Part shown: piece after piece, positions 1-6,020 of the stretch
Numbering within the stretch: position 1 is the first letter of the stretch
How the letters are laid out: every line of letters starts with the position of its first letter
Source: Lachnospiraceae bacterium
GTDB lineage: Bacteria > Bacillota > Clostridia > Lachnospirales > Lachnospiraceae
Length of the DNA stretch: 11,840 nucleotides
Assembly: GCA_017446125.1 (NCBI GenBank)
Contig: JAFSRL010000234.1
Location: 1-11,840 of the forward strand
Reading direction: 5' to 3'
Position numbers and translations under genes: made by a program
Notes under the pieces: generated by a model
What the model saw: only the letters and a program-made list of their open reading frames with translations
The model's database searches: none
What the model was told of the DNA's origin: nothing

Positions 1-137
1 GAATCATCATCACGAAAGATGAGCTTTCTCGAATCCTTATCGTTCATCTCCTCGCAGGTGATGCCGCATTTCGCAAGCAGTTCCATACTTTTTTTTGCAA
101 GCCGCCCCTTACAAAGGGCAAAGGTCAAATCCTTCAT
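1..137 (-). CDS. hisG: ATP phosphoribosyltransferase catalytic subunit, short form (5' part only)
   Basis: This is the start of HisG, which joins ATP and phosphoribosyl pyrophosphate in the first, committed step of histidine synthesis. Only the first 45 codons are in the window; the gene runs off the left edge. The N-terminus reads MKDLTFALCKGRLAKKSMEL, followed by CGITCEE and SRKLIFRDDD. This is the usual opening of the short HisG, with the KGRLAKK substrate loop at residues 10-16. The short form lacks its own regulatory domain and needs HisZ, whose gene lies directly upstream with a 10-bp gap. A GGAG ribosome binding site sits in that gap, 5 bases before the ATG, so translation is probably coupled to hisZ. 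Short length is inferred from the presence of hisZ, because the 3' end is not visible. Confidence 0.9.
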   Translation of the reverse strand, partial: MKDLTFALCKGRLAKKSMELLAKCGITCEEMNDKDSRKLIFRDDD

Positions 138-147
138 CCAAACTCCG

Positions 148-1260
148 TTATGCCTTAATCTGCAGGGCGATTGCCTCACCCGCGCGTCTTTTCCTCATGG
201 TTTCCTTGATTGCGGCGTCCGCCGAAGACGCATCCTCACTGATGACCGCTGCGCCCTTTGGAATCTCGACCGATATCTTCTGCCGGTATAAGGCGTTCAT
301 CAAATCATCCAACAGAATGACAAATCCGATGGCGGGCGCTTCCTTGCCAAATTTCTCAAGCAATGCATCATATCTTCCGCCCGAAGCAATCGCATCACCG
401 ACGCCGTAGGTGTACGCCTTGAAAATGACGCCGGTATAATAATTGTAGCGGTTCAGCATGCCTAAATCAAACGAAACGTACTGATCGACTTCATACATCT
501 TTAATACCCGGTTTAAGGCGATGAGACGCTTAAGCGCTTCTTTTGACTCCGCGTTCGAAACCGCATTTTGCGCACCCACAAGGTCTTCTTCTGATTTTAA
601 GAAGGTTGAGACCTTGAGTAACAGCGCCTTGTGCTCCGCGCTGACGGTACTTTTGGAAAGGCATTCTTCCGCGGCAAAATAATTCTTGGCGGCAATCTGT
701 TCCTTTAATTCCGTTTCCGTTGTTTCATCCAGTCCCGCTTCCGCGCACAAGCCCTTGAAGTAACCGGCGTTACCGATGCTAATCTGAAATTCCGTCAATC
801 CGCACGCCCTGATGCATTCCGTCATCAAAGCAATCATTTCCGCATCCGCATAAACACTTCCGTCGTTGTAGAGCTCCGCACCGGTCTGGGTGTACTCATT
901 GAGCTTGCCCTGTAAGGAAGACGTGTTCATGAAGGTCTTTCCGGAATAACGGACTCTCACGGGTATGCCCGGCTTTAAGAAATACTTGCTGACGCACCGC
1001 GCCATCGAGGGCGTGAGGTCCGGTCGCAACACCAGCGTCTCCCCTTCTTTATCAAAGAATTTGTAGAGATCCTTGGAGCTTGCCTGCGACAGCTCTCCGG
1101 CAAAAAGGTCAAAATACTCAAAGGTCGGTGTGTCGACGCCTTCGTACCCGAAGCGCTGCATCTGTGTGATGATGCGATCTTCAATGACCTGTCTGGAGGC
1201 AAATTCCGCGCCGTAGAAATCACGGACACCTTCGGTTGTGTGTAATAATTCTTTACTCAT
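148..1260 (-). CDS. hisZ: ATP phosphoribosyltransferase regulatory subunit HisZ
   Basis: HisZ is a catalytically dead paralogue of histidyl-tRNA synthetase. It forms a hetero-octamer with short HisG and gives it activity and histidine feedback control. The 370-residue product has the class II synthetase fold signature: TTEGVRDFYG near residues 8-17, the motif-2-like LVLRPDLTPSMARC at 76-89, and the histidine-pocket segment YYTGVIF followed by IASGGRYDALLEKFG at 274-305. It ends near residue 370 without the anticodon-binding domain of a true HisRS, which separates HisZ from HisS. The adjacent hisG confirms the call. The ATG at 1260 gives the conserved N-terminus, but its Shine-Dalgarno sequence is weak (GCGAG about 7 bases upstream). 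A perfect consensus promoter lies about 40 bases upstream. The deduced leader of about 30 nt is too short for a T-box or other riboswitch, so control is probably enzymatic or by a DNA-binding repressor. Confidence 0.93.
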   Translation of the reverse strand: MSKELLHTTEGVRDFYGAEFASRQVIEDRIITQMQRFGYEGVDTPTFEYFDLFAGELSQASSKDLYKFFDKEGETLVLRPDLTPSMARCVSKYFLKPGIPVRVRYSGKTFMNTSSLQGKLNEYTQTGAELYNDGSVYADAEMIALMTECIRACGLTEFQISIGNAGYFKGLCAEAGLDETTETELKEQIAAKNYFAAEECLSKSTVSAEHKALLLKVSTFLKSEEDLVGAQNAVSNAESKEALKRLIALNRVLKMYEVDQYVSFDLGMLNRYNYYTGVIFKAYTYGVGDAIASGGRYDALLEKFGKEAPAIGFVILLDDLMNALYRQKISVEIPKGAAVISEDASSADAAIKETMRKRRAGEAIALQIKA

Positions 1261-1299
1261 ACTTTATCTCGCTATCACTTTACCATGCTAATGAATTAA

Positions 1300-1328
1300 A
1301 TTATAAAAGAAATCAAGATGAATGTCAA
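1300..1328 (-). promoter_or_regulatory. Sigma-A promoter for hisZ-hisG
   Basis: Read on the minus strand, TTGACA (1328-1323) is followed by exactly 17 bases and then TATAAT (1305-1300). Both hexamers match the consensus perfectly at the optimal spacing. The expected transcription start is near 1293, leaving a leader of about 33 nt before the hisZ ATG. The -35 box begins about 18 bases past the recU stop codon. This marks hisZG as its own transcription unit. No obvious operator palindrome overlaps it. Confidence 0.88.
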
Positions 1329-1345
1329 CAGTTTATAGGAAGAAA

Positions 1346-1879
1346 TCACGACCTGTCATCCAGGTCCTTCTGCAAGGCATCCAGGTACGGGATCAAAACC
1401 TCCCCGTGAGGATTGATACAAAACTTTAAGTCCAGCTCCTCAAACCGGAAGCTTTTGCGGCCGCCTGTCTCCATCCGGTCCCAGAACACCTTCAAATGCC
1501 GAAACGGCAGATAGTAAAAAATATCCTTTGATGTGTAATAAATCAAAAAGAAGGCAACACCCTCCTGTTTTTCAAATCGTTCCATGAAGACCATCTGGTG
1601 GGGATGAATGTTCTGAAGGGCGAAAGTGTCGACCGCACATTCCTTCGCGTCGAAACAAACCGGAATCCCCTGCACCGCTCCGATGTAGTCGACCGTCGAT
1701 TTCTGATCGAAATACGCAAGGGTGATATGTCTGGATTCCTGATCGATATTGATGGGCGTGATGGGTGTGGGCACTTTTTGAATCAGTGCAAGACCCATTT
1801 CGTTGTAATGATCATTGGTACGATTGACCATTTCTTCGAGCGTTGACCCTCTTAAGCCTCTTGACTTCCAGGTTGCCAT
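1346..1879 (-). CDS. recU: Holliday junction resolvase RecU
   Basis: RecU cleaves four-way DNA junctions during homologous recombination and chromosome segregation; it is the Firmicute counterpart of RuvC. The 177-residue product matches the family through the N-terminal WKSRGLRGSTLEEMVNRTN (residues 4-22), KVPTPI at 35-40, the acidic site STVDYIG (D64), the metal-site strand VCFDAKEC (D77, K79, E80), ALQNIHPHQ (87-95), and FWDRMETGGRKSF (132-144). Bacillus subtilis RecU has FEAKE where this protein has FDAKE, a conservative Glu-to-Asp change at a presumed catalytic position (comparison from memory). It is shorter than the Bacillus protein because it lacks the extra N-terminal tail. The ATG at 1879 is the only reasonable start, since no in-frame ATG, GTG or TTG lies between it and the GGAGG at 1896-1900. 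That leaves an unusually long 16-base spacer. In Bacillus recU pairs with a penicillin-binding protein gene; here it stands alone with its own candidate promoter. Confidence 0.93.
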   Translation of the reverse strand: MATWKSRGLRGSTLEEMVNRTNDHYNEMGLALIQKVPTPITPINIDQESRHITLAYFDQKSTVDYIGAVQGIPVCFDAKECAVDTFALQNIHPHQMVFMERFEKQEGVAFFLIYYTSKDIFYYLPFRHLKVFWDRMETGGRKSFRFEELDLKFCINPHGEVLIPYLDALQKDLDDRS

Positions 1880-1895
1880 GGTATTACTGCTATTT

Positions 1896-1900
1896 CCTCC
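1896..1900 (-). promoter_or_regulatory. Ribosome binding site of recU with long spacer
   Basis: On the minus strand this is a perfect GGAGG, but it lies 16 bases before the recU ATG instead of the usual 5-9. No alternative in-frame start codon lies closer, and the conserved RecU N-terminus begins at that ATG. The site is probably functional at reduced efficiency, or the spacer folds. Confidence 0.6.
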
Positions 1901-1938
1901 AAAAATTAAGAATTCAGCCGATATTTTTCGAACATACC

Positions 1939-1968
1939 TTTATAGCATATCTATGCAAAATACTGCAA
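1939..1968 (-). promoter_or_regulatory. Candidate promoter for recU
   Basis: On the minus strand, TTGCAG (1968-1963) is separated by 18 bases from TATAAA (1944-1939), with a TG one base before the -10 box (extended -10 type). It lies in an AT-rich non-coding stretch (1880-2057), 60-90 bases before the recU start. A weaker alternative is TTGTAA (1997-1992) with AATAAT 17 bases later. The region is AT-rich enough for chance matches, so confidence is moderate. Confidence 0.5.
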
Positions 1969-2012
1969 ATTATTAAAATATAAACACTATGTTACAATTT
2001 TTAAGAAATATC

Positions 2013-2057
2013 GGACGAAAATCGAATCATATCATCAAAAACGAATCAATTTCGTCC
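2013..2057 (-). terminator. Possible weak terminator or hairpin after the pseudouridine synthase gene
   Basis: Directly after the stop codon of the upstream gene, GGACGAAA is matched by TTTCGTCC 29 bases later, a perfect 8-bp stem with a large AT-rich loop. The loop contains the repeated heptamer CGAATCA. The bases that follow on the minus strand (GATATTTCTTAAAA) do not form a clear U-run, so this is a poor intrinsic terminator. Its position at an operon end and next to a candidate recU promoter is the main argument for it. Confidence 0.27.
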
Positions 2058-3086
2058 TTAAAATAGCGGCGGAAACATATCCGGCGCCTCGAAATATCGC
2101 CCGCTAACACCCATGCCGCCATCCTCGAAATCCTCTGGAAATTCAATGCGTACAGCGTGTAACAACTGATGACTGATATTGTATTTTTTTAATAGCTCCT
2201 TGTTATTTTTATCGCCAAAATATTTCAAATCTCCAAGAATCGGAAAGCCGGCAGCGCAAAGCGAAGAACGAATCTGGTGCGATCTGCCGGTAACAAGTTC
2301 TATTTCAAGCAAAGAAACATCAAGTGCGTTATTATAATCCAAAAGCTCCACTTTGGTCTCGGAATATTTTGCCCTTTCAGAGCCGGAATTTTTGGTTCGA
2401 AACACATTAACATTCTTACTGCTATCTTTCGTCATGAACCCGCGTAACACCGCATCGGCATTGTATTTCCCGTAAACAACACAGCGATAAAATTTCCGGA
2501 TTTGATGCTCTCTCAACGCTTTGGATAACACACGTGCACTCAATAGGCTGCAGGCACACAGCATGACCCCGGAGGTGTTCCGGTCCAGGCGGTTGACAAC
2601 GGCGGGTCGATAGGTCATAAGCTGCTCAGGTGTTATTTTACATGAATTTATTAAATATCCGATCAGCCAATCATTGATGCTAAGGTCGTCTGACTTTGAT
2701 TTCTGCGAAAGAATCCCGGCCGGCTTATTTAAAACAATCAAATCGTCGTTTTCAAAAAGAATCTCTATATTGCCCCTATTTTCGATTTTTTTGTATGCAA
2801 GGGCATAATCGTCGCCAATTTTATTAAAATCGCTGAAATCGACGTTTAACGCGTTTTTGAATTTCGGATTGATAAACTTTGAAAGTGTTTCATCGGCAAA
2901 ATAAATCCTGACAACATCTCCTTTCACAAGGCGCTCTTTCCCGTCCGCTTTGCGATCATTTAAGGTGATGTTCTTTTTCCGCAGCATTTTATAAAGAAAA
3001 CCTGGTGTCGCACCGGACAGATATCCGTTCAAAAAACTGTCCAGACGTTTTCCGGATTCATTCTTGCCGATACAAATTTCCTTCAT
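2058..3086 (-). CDS. RluA-family pseudouridine synthase with S4 RNA-binding domain
   Basis: The enzyme converts specific uridines in RNA, most likely 23S rRNA, to pseudouridine. The 342-residue product starts with an S4-like domain (about residues 10-65: GKRLDSFLNGYL, LRKKNITLN, VVRIYF). The catalytic RluA domain follows, with LNKPAG at 119-124, the active-site motif RLDRNTSG at 166-173 (catalytic Asp168), REHQIRKFYRCVVYG at 192-206, and LVTGRSHQIR at 264-273. The residue before the active-site motif is Asn165, where many family members have His. The linker between the domains (70-105) is long and charged. Length and layout fit RluC/RluD-like enzymes, but the target uridine cannot be read from sequence. 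The gene is AT-richer than its neighbours: 27% GC at 2161-2220 against 72% at 8881-8940 in the topoisomerase gene. No strong ribosome binding site precedes the ATG. The 41-bp gap suggests loose co-transcription with the upstream gene. Confidence 0.9.
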   Translation of the reverse strand: MKEICIGKNESGKRLDSFLNGYLSGATPGFLYKMLRKKNITLNDRKADGKERLVKGDVVRIYFADETLSKFINPKFKNALNVDFSDFNKIGDDYALAYKKIENRGNIEILFENDDLIVLNKPAGILSQKSKSDDLSINDWLIGYLINSCKITPEQLMTYRPAVVNRLDRNTSGVMLCACSLLSARVLSKALREHQIRKFYRCVVYGKYNADAVLRGFMTKDSSKNVNVFRTKNSGSERAKYSETKVELLDYNNALDVSLLEIELVTGRSHQIRSSLCAAGFPILGDLKYFGDKNNKELLKKYNISHQLLHAVRIEFPEDFEDGGMGVSGRYFEAPDMFPPLF

Positions 3087-3127
3087 TCGTTGTAACTTTC
3101 ACTATGGCAACAGTGACATCAAGCACC

Positions 3128-3736
3128 TTATAAAGAGATGGACATCAGGATACCGGGGACGGTTTGCTTCGTGCCCGCAACCCAGGCAGCCTCCTCTTCC
3201 ACCGGATTTGCACCCGACCCGGCCCGCAATTGTTCCAGTTCATCCAGACCTTCACAGAAAACATGTACGTCATTGCAGATGGTTACGATGAAGCCTTCAA
3301 AGCCGTTCTGTGTTAAAATCTCCCGGATGTGCGTCTCACAGGCAGCGTTTTTGGTACCGTCACCGTCCAGCAGACACAAGACCTTGTTGTTTAAGACGGT
3401 TGCGCACAAAACAGGAAAGTTTGTTTCGTATGCGGTCATATAAAGGTCATATAAAAGCAGCAACCCGCCGGCATGCGGTTCTATCGTGCGATGTAACTCA
3501 TCCGTGCATTCTGTGGCTCTTTTGAACATAATCATATTGACCAGGCTCACACCGGTCGGAATGCAAAACAGCGCTGCAAAGATGCTGAAATAATTCTGAT
3601 TGGAGCCGTAGATCAATAGACCGGAAACAAATATGAGAAGTGTCACGCCCAAAAACACCAGGGAGCGAATCAGTGTCTGTTTCTTCTTATATGCAAGATA
3701 ACCGAACTCTCCCTTGAAACGTGCTTCCTTCTTCAA
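3128..3736 (-). CDS. Conserved two-helix membrane protein of unknown function
   Basis: I do not recognise a named family. The 202-residue product has a basic N-terminus (KKEARFKG, then YKKKQ) and two predicted membrane helices at about 22-44 and 48-71. A cytoplasmic-type domain of about 100 residues follows, including HAGGLLLLYDLYMTAYETNF (88-107), a hydrophobic strand with NNKVLCLLDG (116-125), HIREILTQNGFEGF (136-149) and VHVFCEGLDELEQL (157-170). The basic N-terminal end predicts both termini inside the cell. I have an uncertain memory of similar proteins in Lachnospiraceae. The start is TTG at 3736: a strong AAGGAG lies 8 bases upstream, overlapping the amidase stop codon, and no better start is nearby. 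The last 30 residues (from about 172) look unstructured, and their DNA contains a GC-rich imperfect hairpin at 3155-3176 that may be an inserted repeat. The 13-bp gap to the amidase gene indicates one operon and a possible envelope role. Confidence 0.75.
   Translation of the reverse strand: MKKEARFKGEFGYLAYKKKQTLIRSLVFLGVTLLIFVSGLLIYGSNQNYFSIFAALFCIPTGVSLVNMIMFKRATECTDELHRTIEPHAGGLLLLYDLYMTAYETNFPVLCATVLNNKVLCLLDGDGTKNAACETHIREILTQNGFEGFIVTICNDVHVFCEGLDELEQLRAGSGANPVEEEAAWVAGTKQTVPGILMSISL
3155..3176. repeat. GC-rich imperfect hairpin, possibly a REP-like remnant
   Basis: GGGGACG (3155-3161) and CGTGCCC (3170-3176) form an imperfect inverted repeat (6 of 7 pairs) around an 8-base loop. It lies inside the last 20 codons of the membrane protein gene. 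The octamer GGGGACGG also occurs in the palindromic element at the right edge of the window (11789-11796). This could be a remnant of the same repeat family, but eight shared bases are weak evidence. Confidence 0.3.
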
Positions 3737-3744
3737 ACGTACTT

Positions 3745-3750
3745 CTCCTT
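3745..3750 (-). promoter_or_regulatory. Ribosome binding site fixing the TTG start of the membrane protein gene
   Basis: The minus strand reads TAAAGGAGAAGTACGTTTG. The amidase stop TAA overlaps AAGGAG, and 8 bases later comes the TTG at 3736-3734. The strength and spacing of this site are the reason for choosing a TTG start, and the arrangement implies translational coupling to the amidase gene. Confidence 0.8.
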
Positions 3751-4802
3751 TAATTGACTAATACCGGAGCCGCGTCCGTAAACTCATCGTACTGGTTATA
3801 GGCCCTGAAGATGACATGACTTGCCCCGTCCGGCACCTTGACCGTAATGTCCGCATTCTGCGCAAAGCGGTTCCACGGCATCAGAACGGAATAAGTAGCG
3901 CCGCCGTTAAAGCTGACCGCATAATACAGAATGGGCGAACCAGCATCGGAGGCGGTACAATTCAATACCAGCGTCCTTGTTCCTGCATGGTAGCTTTTCT
4001 TCACAGCCGTGCATACTTCGGGCGGCGTTGTATCGTGTGGAATCGCATTTTTCGGCGCGGCCACAGATACTTTCTTGTAATCGGAAAAATCGAGTCCCAG
4101 CGAAGCAGAGCGCAGTCCGAAATACTTCGCAACAGCAATCGCATCCGCGTAACCGAACTGCATCAAGGGATTGTTTCCCCTCATAAACTGCAGGTCCACA
4201 CCGTGGTCGAGATGGCAGTGCTCGATGATGACACTCGGAATTCCGCGCAGGGTGCAATTCCGGATGATGCCGTAGTAATCGCCCTTGGAGCCCACCTTCG
4301 TCTTGATTCCGCGCTGGTATAATCCCAGCACGCCCAGCTCCGCGGTCATAATGGTTCCGAACTGATACCCCTTCGCATACAGATTTCCGCGGGAGGGAAT
4401 CCACACCTCCGAACCGTAGATGTTGTGCTCCGGCGAAGCATTATAATGAAGGCTGAACAAAAAGTCCGCATTCACATTTTTTGCAAACTGCGCACGGTCC
4501 GCAAGCGACATCGCGACGTCCGTGTTCCTGGTCAGGTACACCGTGACACCTTCAAACTGCTCAAGCGTCTGCTTCATCGCGGCAGCGGTCGCCAGCGTCA
4601 ACTGTTTTTCAATGTAGCCGTGATACATGGCGCCTTCATTCGTGCCACCCACCCCGCCGTGGCCGGGATCGATCACAACGACCACGTTATCGGAAGACTT
4701 TTTCACCGCAACGGCGGTCGCCGAAGAGTCTACAAAGGGCATATTTCCGCTAAAAATCAGGAAACACAGCAATATTGAAATAATACGCGTTATCTTTCTC
4801 AT
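3750..4802 (-). CDS. Secreted N-acetylmuramoyl-L-alanine amidase (Amidase_3) with C-terminal Ig-like domain
   Basis: The enzyme cuts the bond between N-acetylmuramic acid and L-alanine in peptidoglycan, outside the membrane. The 350-residue product starts with a signal peptide (basic RKITR, hydrophobic core about residues 7-18, likely cleavage near ATA at 28-30, no lipobox). The zinc amidase domain spans about 40-230. The four expected metal or catalytic residues are visible: His48 in VIDPGHGG, Glu65 in GYIEKQLTL, His119 in FSLHYNA, and Glu194 in VIIEHCHLDH. SLADRAQFAKNVNADF (99-114) is also typical. Residues about 258-350, starting DTTPPEV, look like a beta-sandwich (Ig or fibronectin-like) domain, which could position the enzyme on the wall or a partner. 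The ATG at 4802 has AGAGG 5 bases upstream. The gene follows the coiled-coil protein gene after 21 bp, so co-transcription is likely and suggests a link to growth or division. The biological role (daughter-cell separation, spore-related lysis or turnover) cannot be decided from sequence. Confidence 0.92.
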   Translation of the reverse strand: MRKITRIISILLCFLIFSGNMPFVDSSATAVAVKKSSDNVVVVIDPGHGGVGGTNEGAMYHGYIEKQLTLATAAAMKQTLEQFEGVTVYLTRNTDVAMSLADRAQFAKNVNADFLFSLHYNASPEHNIYGSEVWIPSRGNLYAKGYQFGTIMTAELGVLGLYQRGIKTKVGSKGDYYGIIRNCTLRGIPSVIIEHCHLDHGVDLQFMRGNNPLMQFGYADAIAVAKYFGLRSASLGLDFSDYKKVSVAAPKNAIPHDTTPPEVCTAVKKSYHAGTRTLVLNCTASDAGSPILYYAVSFNGGATYSVLMPWNRFAQNADITVKVPDGASHVIFRAYNQYDEFTDAAPVLVN

Positions 4803-4823
4803 TCTTACCTCTTGTTGTAATGA

Positions 4824-5498
4824 TTAAAGGATCAACTGCAACGGATCCTCTTCCACGCCTTCCGCAACACGAATAACGGGCGCTTCTTTTACCGGCTTAT
4901 ATTCCTTGGGCTGGACCACTTCACCCTCAGGCGCCTTCGGTGTTTCATCCTTCACATCCTGCGCTCCGATCAGATCCTGACGGTTCGACTTGATGAGCTC
5001 CTGATACATCAGCATATCCTTCGTGAAATTGTTGTGATGTACCCCGGCGGCATCTAAGGACCTTGTCACGATGTCCTCCACCTTCGCAAGCAAATCATCC
5101 GTGTAGCGCACCGCGGAAGCCGTCATCTCATTGGCGTCCGCCGTTGCTTTATCTAAAATTTCCTGCGCCTGCTTTGCGGCGGTGGTCACGACCTCGTTTG
5201 CCTGCTCGTACGCCTGCCGCTTGATTTCATGCTCGTTGATCAATTCATTCGTATGAATCGTCGCCTCATCGATCAACGCCTTTGCCTTCGCCCGCGCATC
5301 CGCCAAAATGGCGTCCTTGTTTTCGAGCATCTTTTCGTAGCGCTTAATCTCGTCCGGCGTGTTCGCCCTCAGCTTACGAATCAACGCCTCCATCTCACTC
5401 TTCTGCACAATGATCTTTTCGTGCGAAAAGGCGGAAGGCTTACACTCGTCAATAAATACCTCGATTTCATCAATGGTTTCTTCAATCCGGCTGCTCAT
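4824..5498 (-). CDS. Long coiled-coil protein of unknown function, ATP synthase b-subunit/DivIVA-like
   Basis: The 224-residue product is soluble and highly charged, with no membrane segment or enzyme motif. An N-terminal part (1-45: IEETIDEIEVFIDE, EKIIVQKSEMEALIRKLRANTPDEI) resembles the start of DivIVA-like or growth-related scaffold proteins. Residues 50-150 form a near-continuous amphipathic helix rich in Ala, Glu, Lys and Asp (for example ILADARAKAKALIDEAT, AAKQAQEILDKATADANEM), as in b-subunits of F-type ATPases. A low-complexity Pro/Glu/Lys tail (181-210) ends in EEDPLQLIL. Such proteins are often labelled ATPase or ATP synthase subunit B by similarity to the helix alone; neither label is supported here because there is no nucleotide-binding motif. 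The start codon follows the coaD stop after 3 bases, and its GAGGAG site lies within the end of coaD, so translation is coupled. The amidase gene downstream suggests a scaffold role in envelope growth (inference). Confidence 0.8.
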   Translation of the reverse strand: MSSRIEETIDEIEVFIDECKPSAFSHEKIIVQKSEMEALIRKLRANTPDEIKRYEKMLENKDAILADARAKAKALIDEATIHTNELINEHEIKRQAYEQANEVVTTAAKQAQEILDKATADANEMTASAVRYTDDLLAKVEDIVTRSLDAAGVHHNNFTKDMLMYQELIKSNRQDLIGAQDVKDETPKAPEGEVVQPKEYKPVKEAPVIRVAEGVEEDPLQLIL

Positions 5499-5501
5499 AC
5501 C

Positions 5502-6011
5502 CTACTCCTCATGCTGTTTTGTCTCATACCCGTATTTTTCCATCAGTTTCTTTTCAATCGAACGCGGAACGCATACACTCACGTCCCCATGATAAGAAGC
5601 AATCTCTTTTACTATCGTACTCGAAAGATACGCATATTTCAAACCGGTGGTCAAAAAGACGGTTTCCAGCTTCCCCTTGGAAAAAACGGTATTGGTCTGG
5701 GCAATCTGAAGCTCGTATTCGAAATCCGTAATCGCGCGCAGTCCGCGGATGGAAACCCCGATGTCATGCGCGGCGCAGTAATCCAGCGTTAACCCCTCAT
5801 AGGTATCCACCTTCACATGCTCCAGGCCGCGTTTCTTCAAGGTCTTTTCAATCATCTCAACACGTTCTTCCACCGTGAAAAGAGATTTCTTCGCGGAATT
5901 GCGAATGACCAGAACCGTAAGCTCATCGAAAATATCCGACGCACGCTTGATGATGTCCAAGTGTCCGTAGGTCAAAGGATCGAAGCTGCCGGGGTAAACC
6001 GCCTTATGCAT
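5502..6011 (-). CDS. coaD: Phosphopantetheine adenylyltransferase
   Basis: CoaD transfers AMP from ATP to 4'-phosphopantetheine, giving dephospho-CoA, the penultimate step of coenzyme A synthesis in the cytoplasm. The 169-residue length is typical. The nucleotidyltransferase signature YPGSFDPLTYGHLDII is at 6-21, with the catalytic TYGH motif (His17). IRGLRAITDFEYELQIA at 88-104 is the phosphopantetheine-binding segment, and LSSTIVKEIASYHGDVS at 129-145 is the second ATP-binding signature. The ATG at 6011 is preceded by GGAGG placed directly after the rsmD stop, with a 9-bp intergenic gap. The rsmD-coaD pairing is very common in bacteria and supports both calls. Nothing is missing or unusual. 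Confidence 0.97.
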   Translation of the reverse strand: MHKAVYPGSFDPLTYGHLDIIKRASDIFDELTVLVIRNSAKKSLFTVEERVEMIEKTLKKRGLEHVKVDTYEGLTLDYCAAHDIGVSIRGLRAITDFEYELQIAQTNTVFSKGKLETVFLTTGLKYAYLSSTIVKEIASYHGDVSVCVPRSIEKKLMEKYGYETKQHEE

Positions 6012-6020
6012 GTTGCCTCC

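Noticed and set aside
148..1260. Histidyl-tRNA synthetase (hisS) instead of hisZ
   Set aside because: The protein lacks the C-terminal anticodon-binding domain, diverges in the catalytic pocket and is followed by hisG.
1261..1299. T-box or riboswitch leader for hisZG
   Set aside because: The leader implied by the perfect promoter is about 33 nt, too short for a T-box, and contains no specifier or antiterminator-like structure.
3087..3127. Hairpin TCACT/AGTGA between the membrane protein gene and the pseudouridine synthase gene
   Set aside because: The stem is only 5 bp and has no U-run on the transcribed strand; it is indistinguishable from chance.
3816..4322. Open frame of 168 codons on the plus strand
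   Set aside because: Antisense to the amidase gene, whose signal peptide, metal ligands and ribosome binding site are all intact. The antisense product has no family features.
4824..5498. ATP synthase F0 b-subunit
   Set aside because: There is no N-terminal membrane helix and no other ATP synthase gene nearby; the similarity is limited to a generic Ala/Glu/Lys-rich helix.
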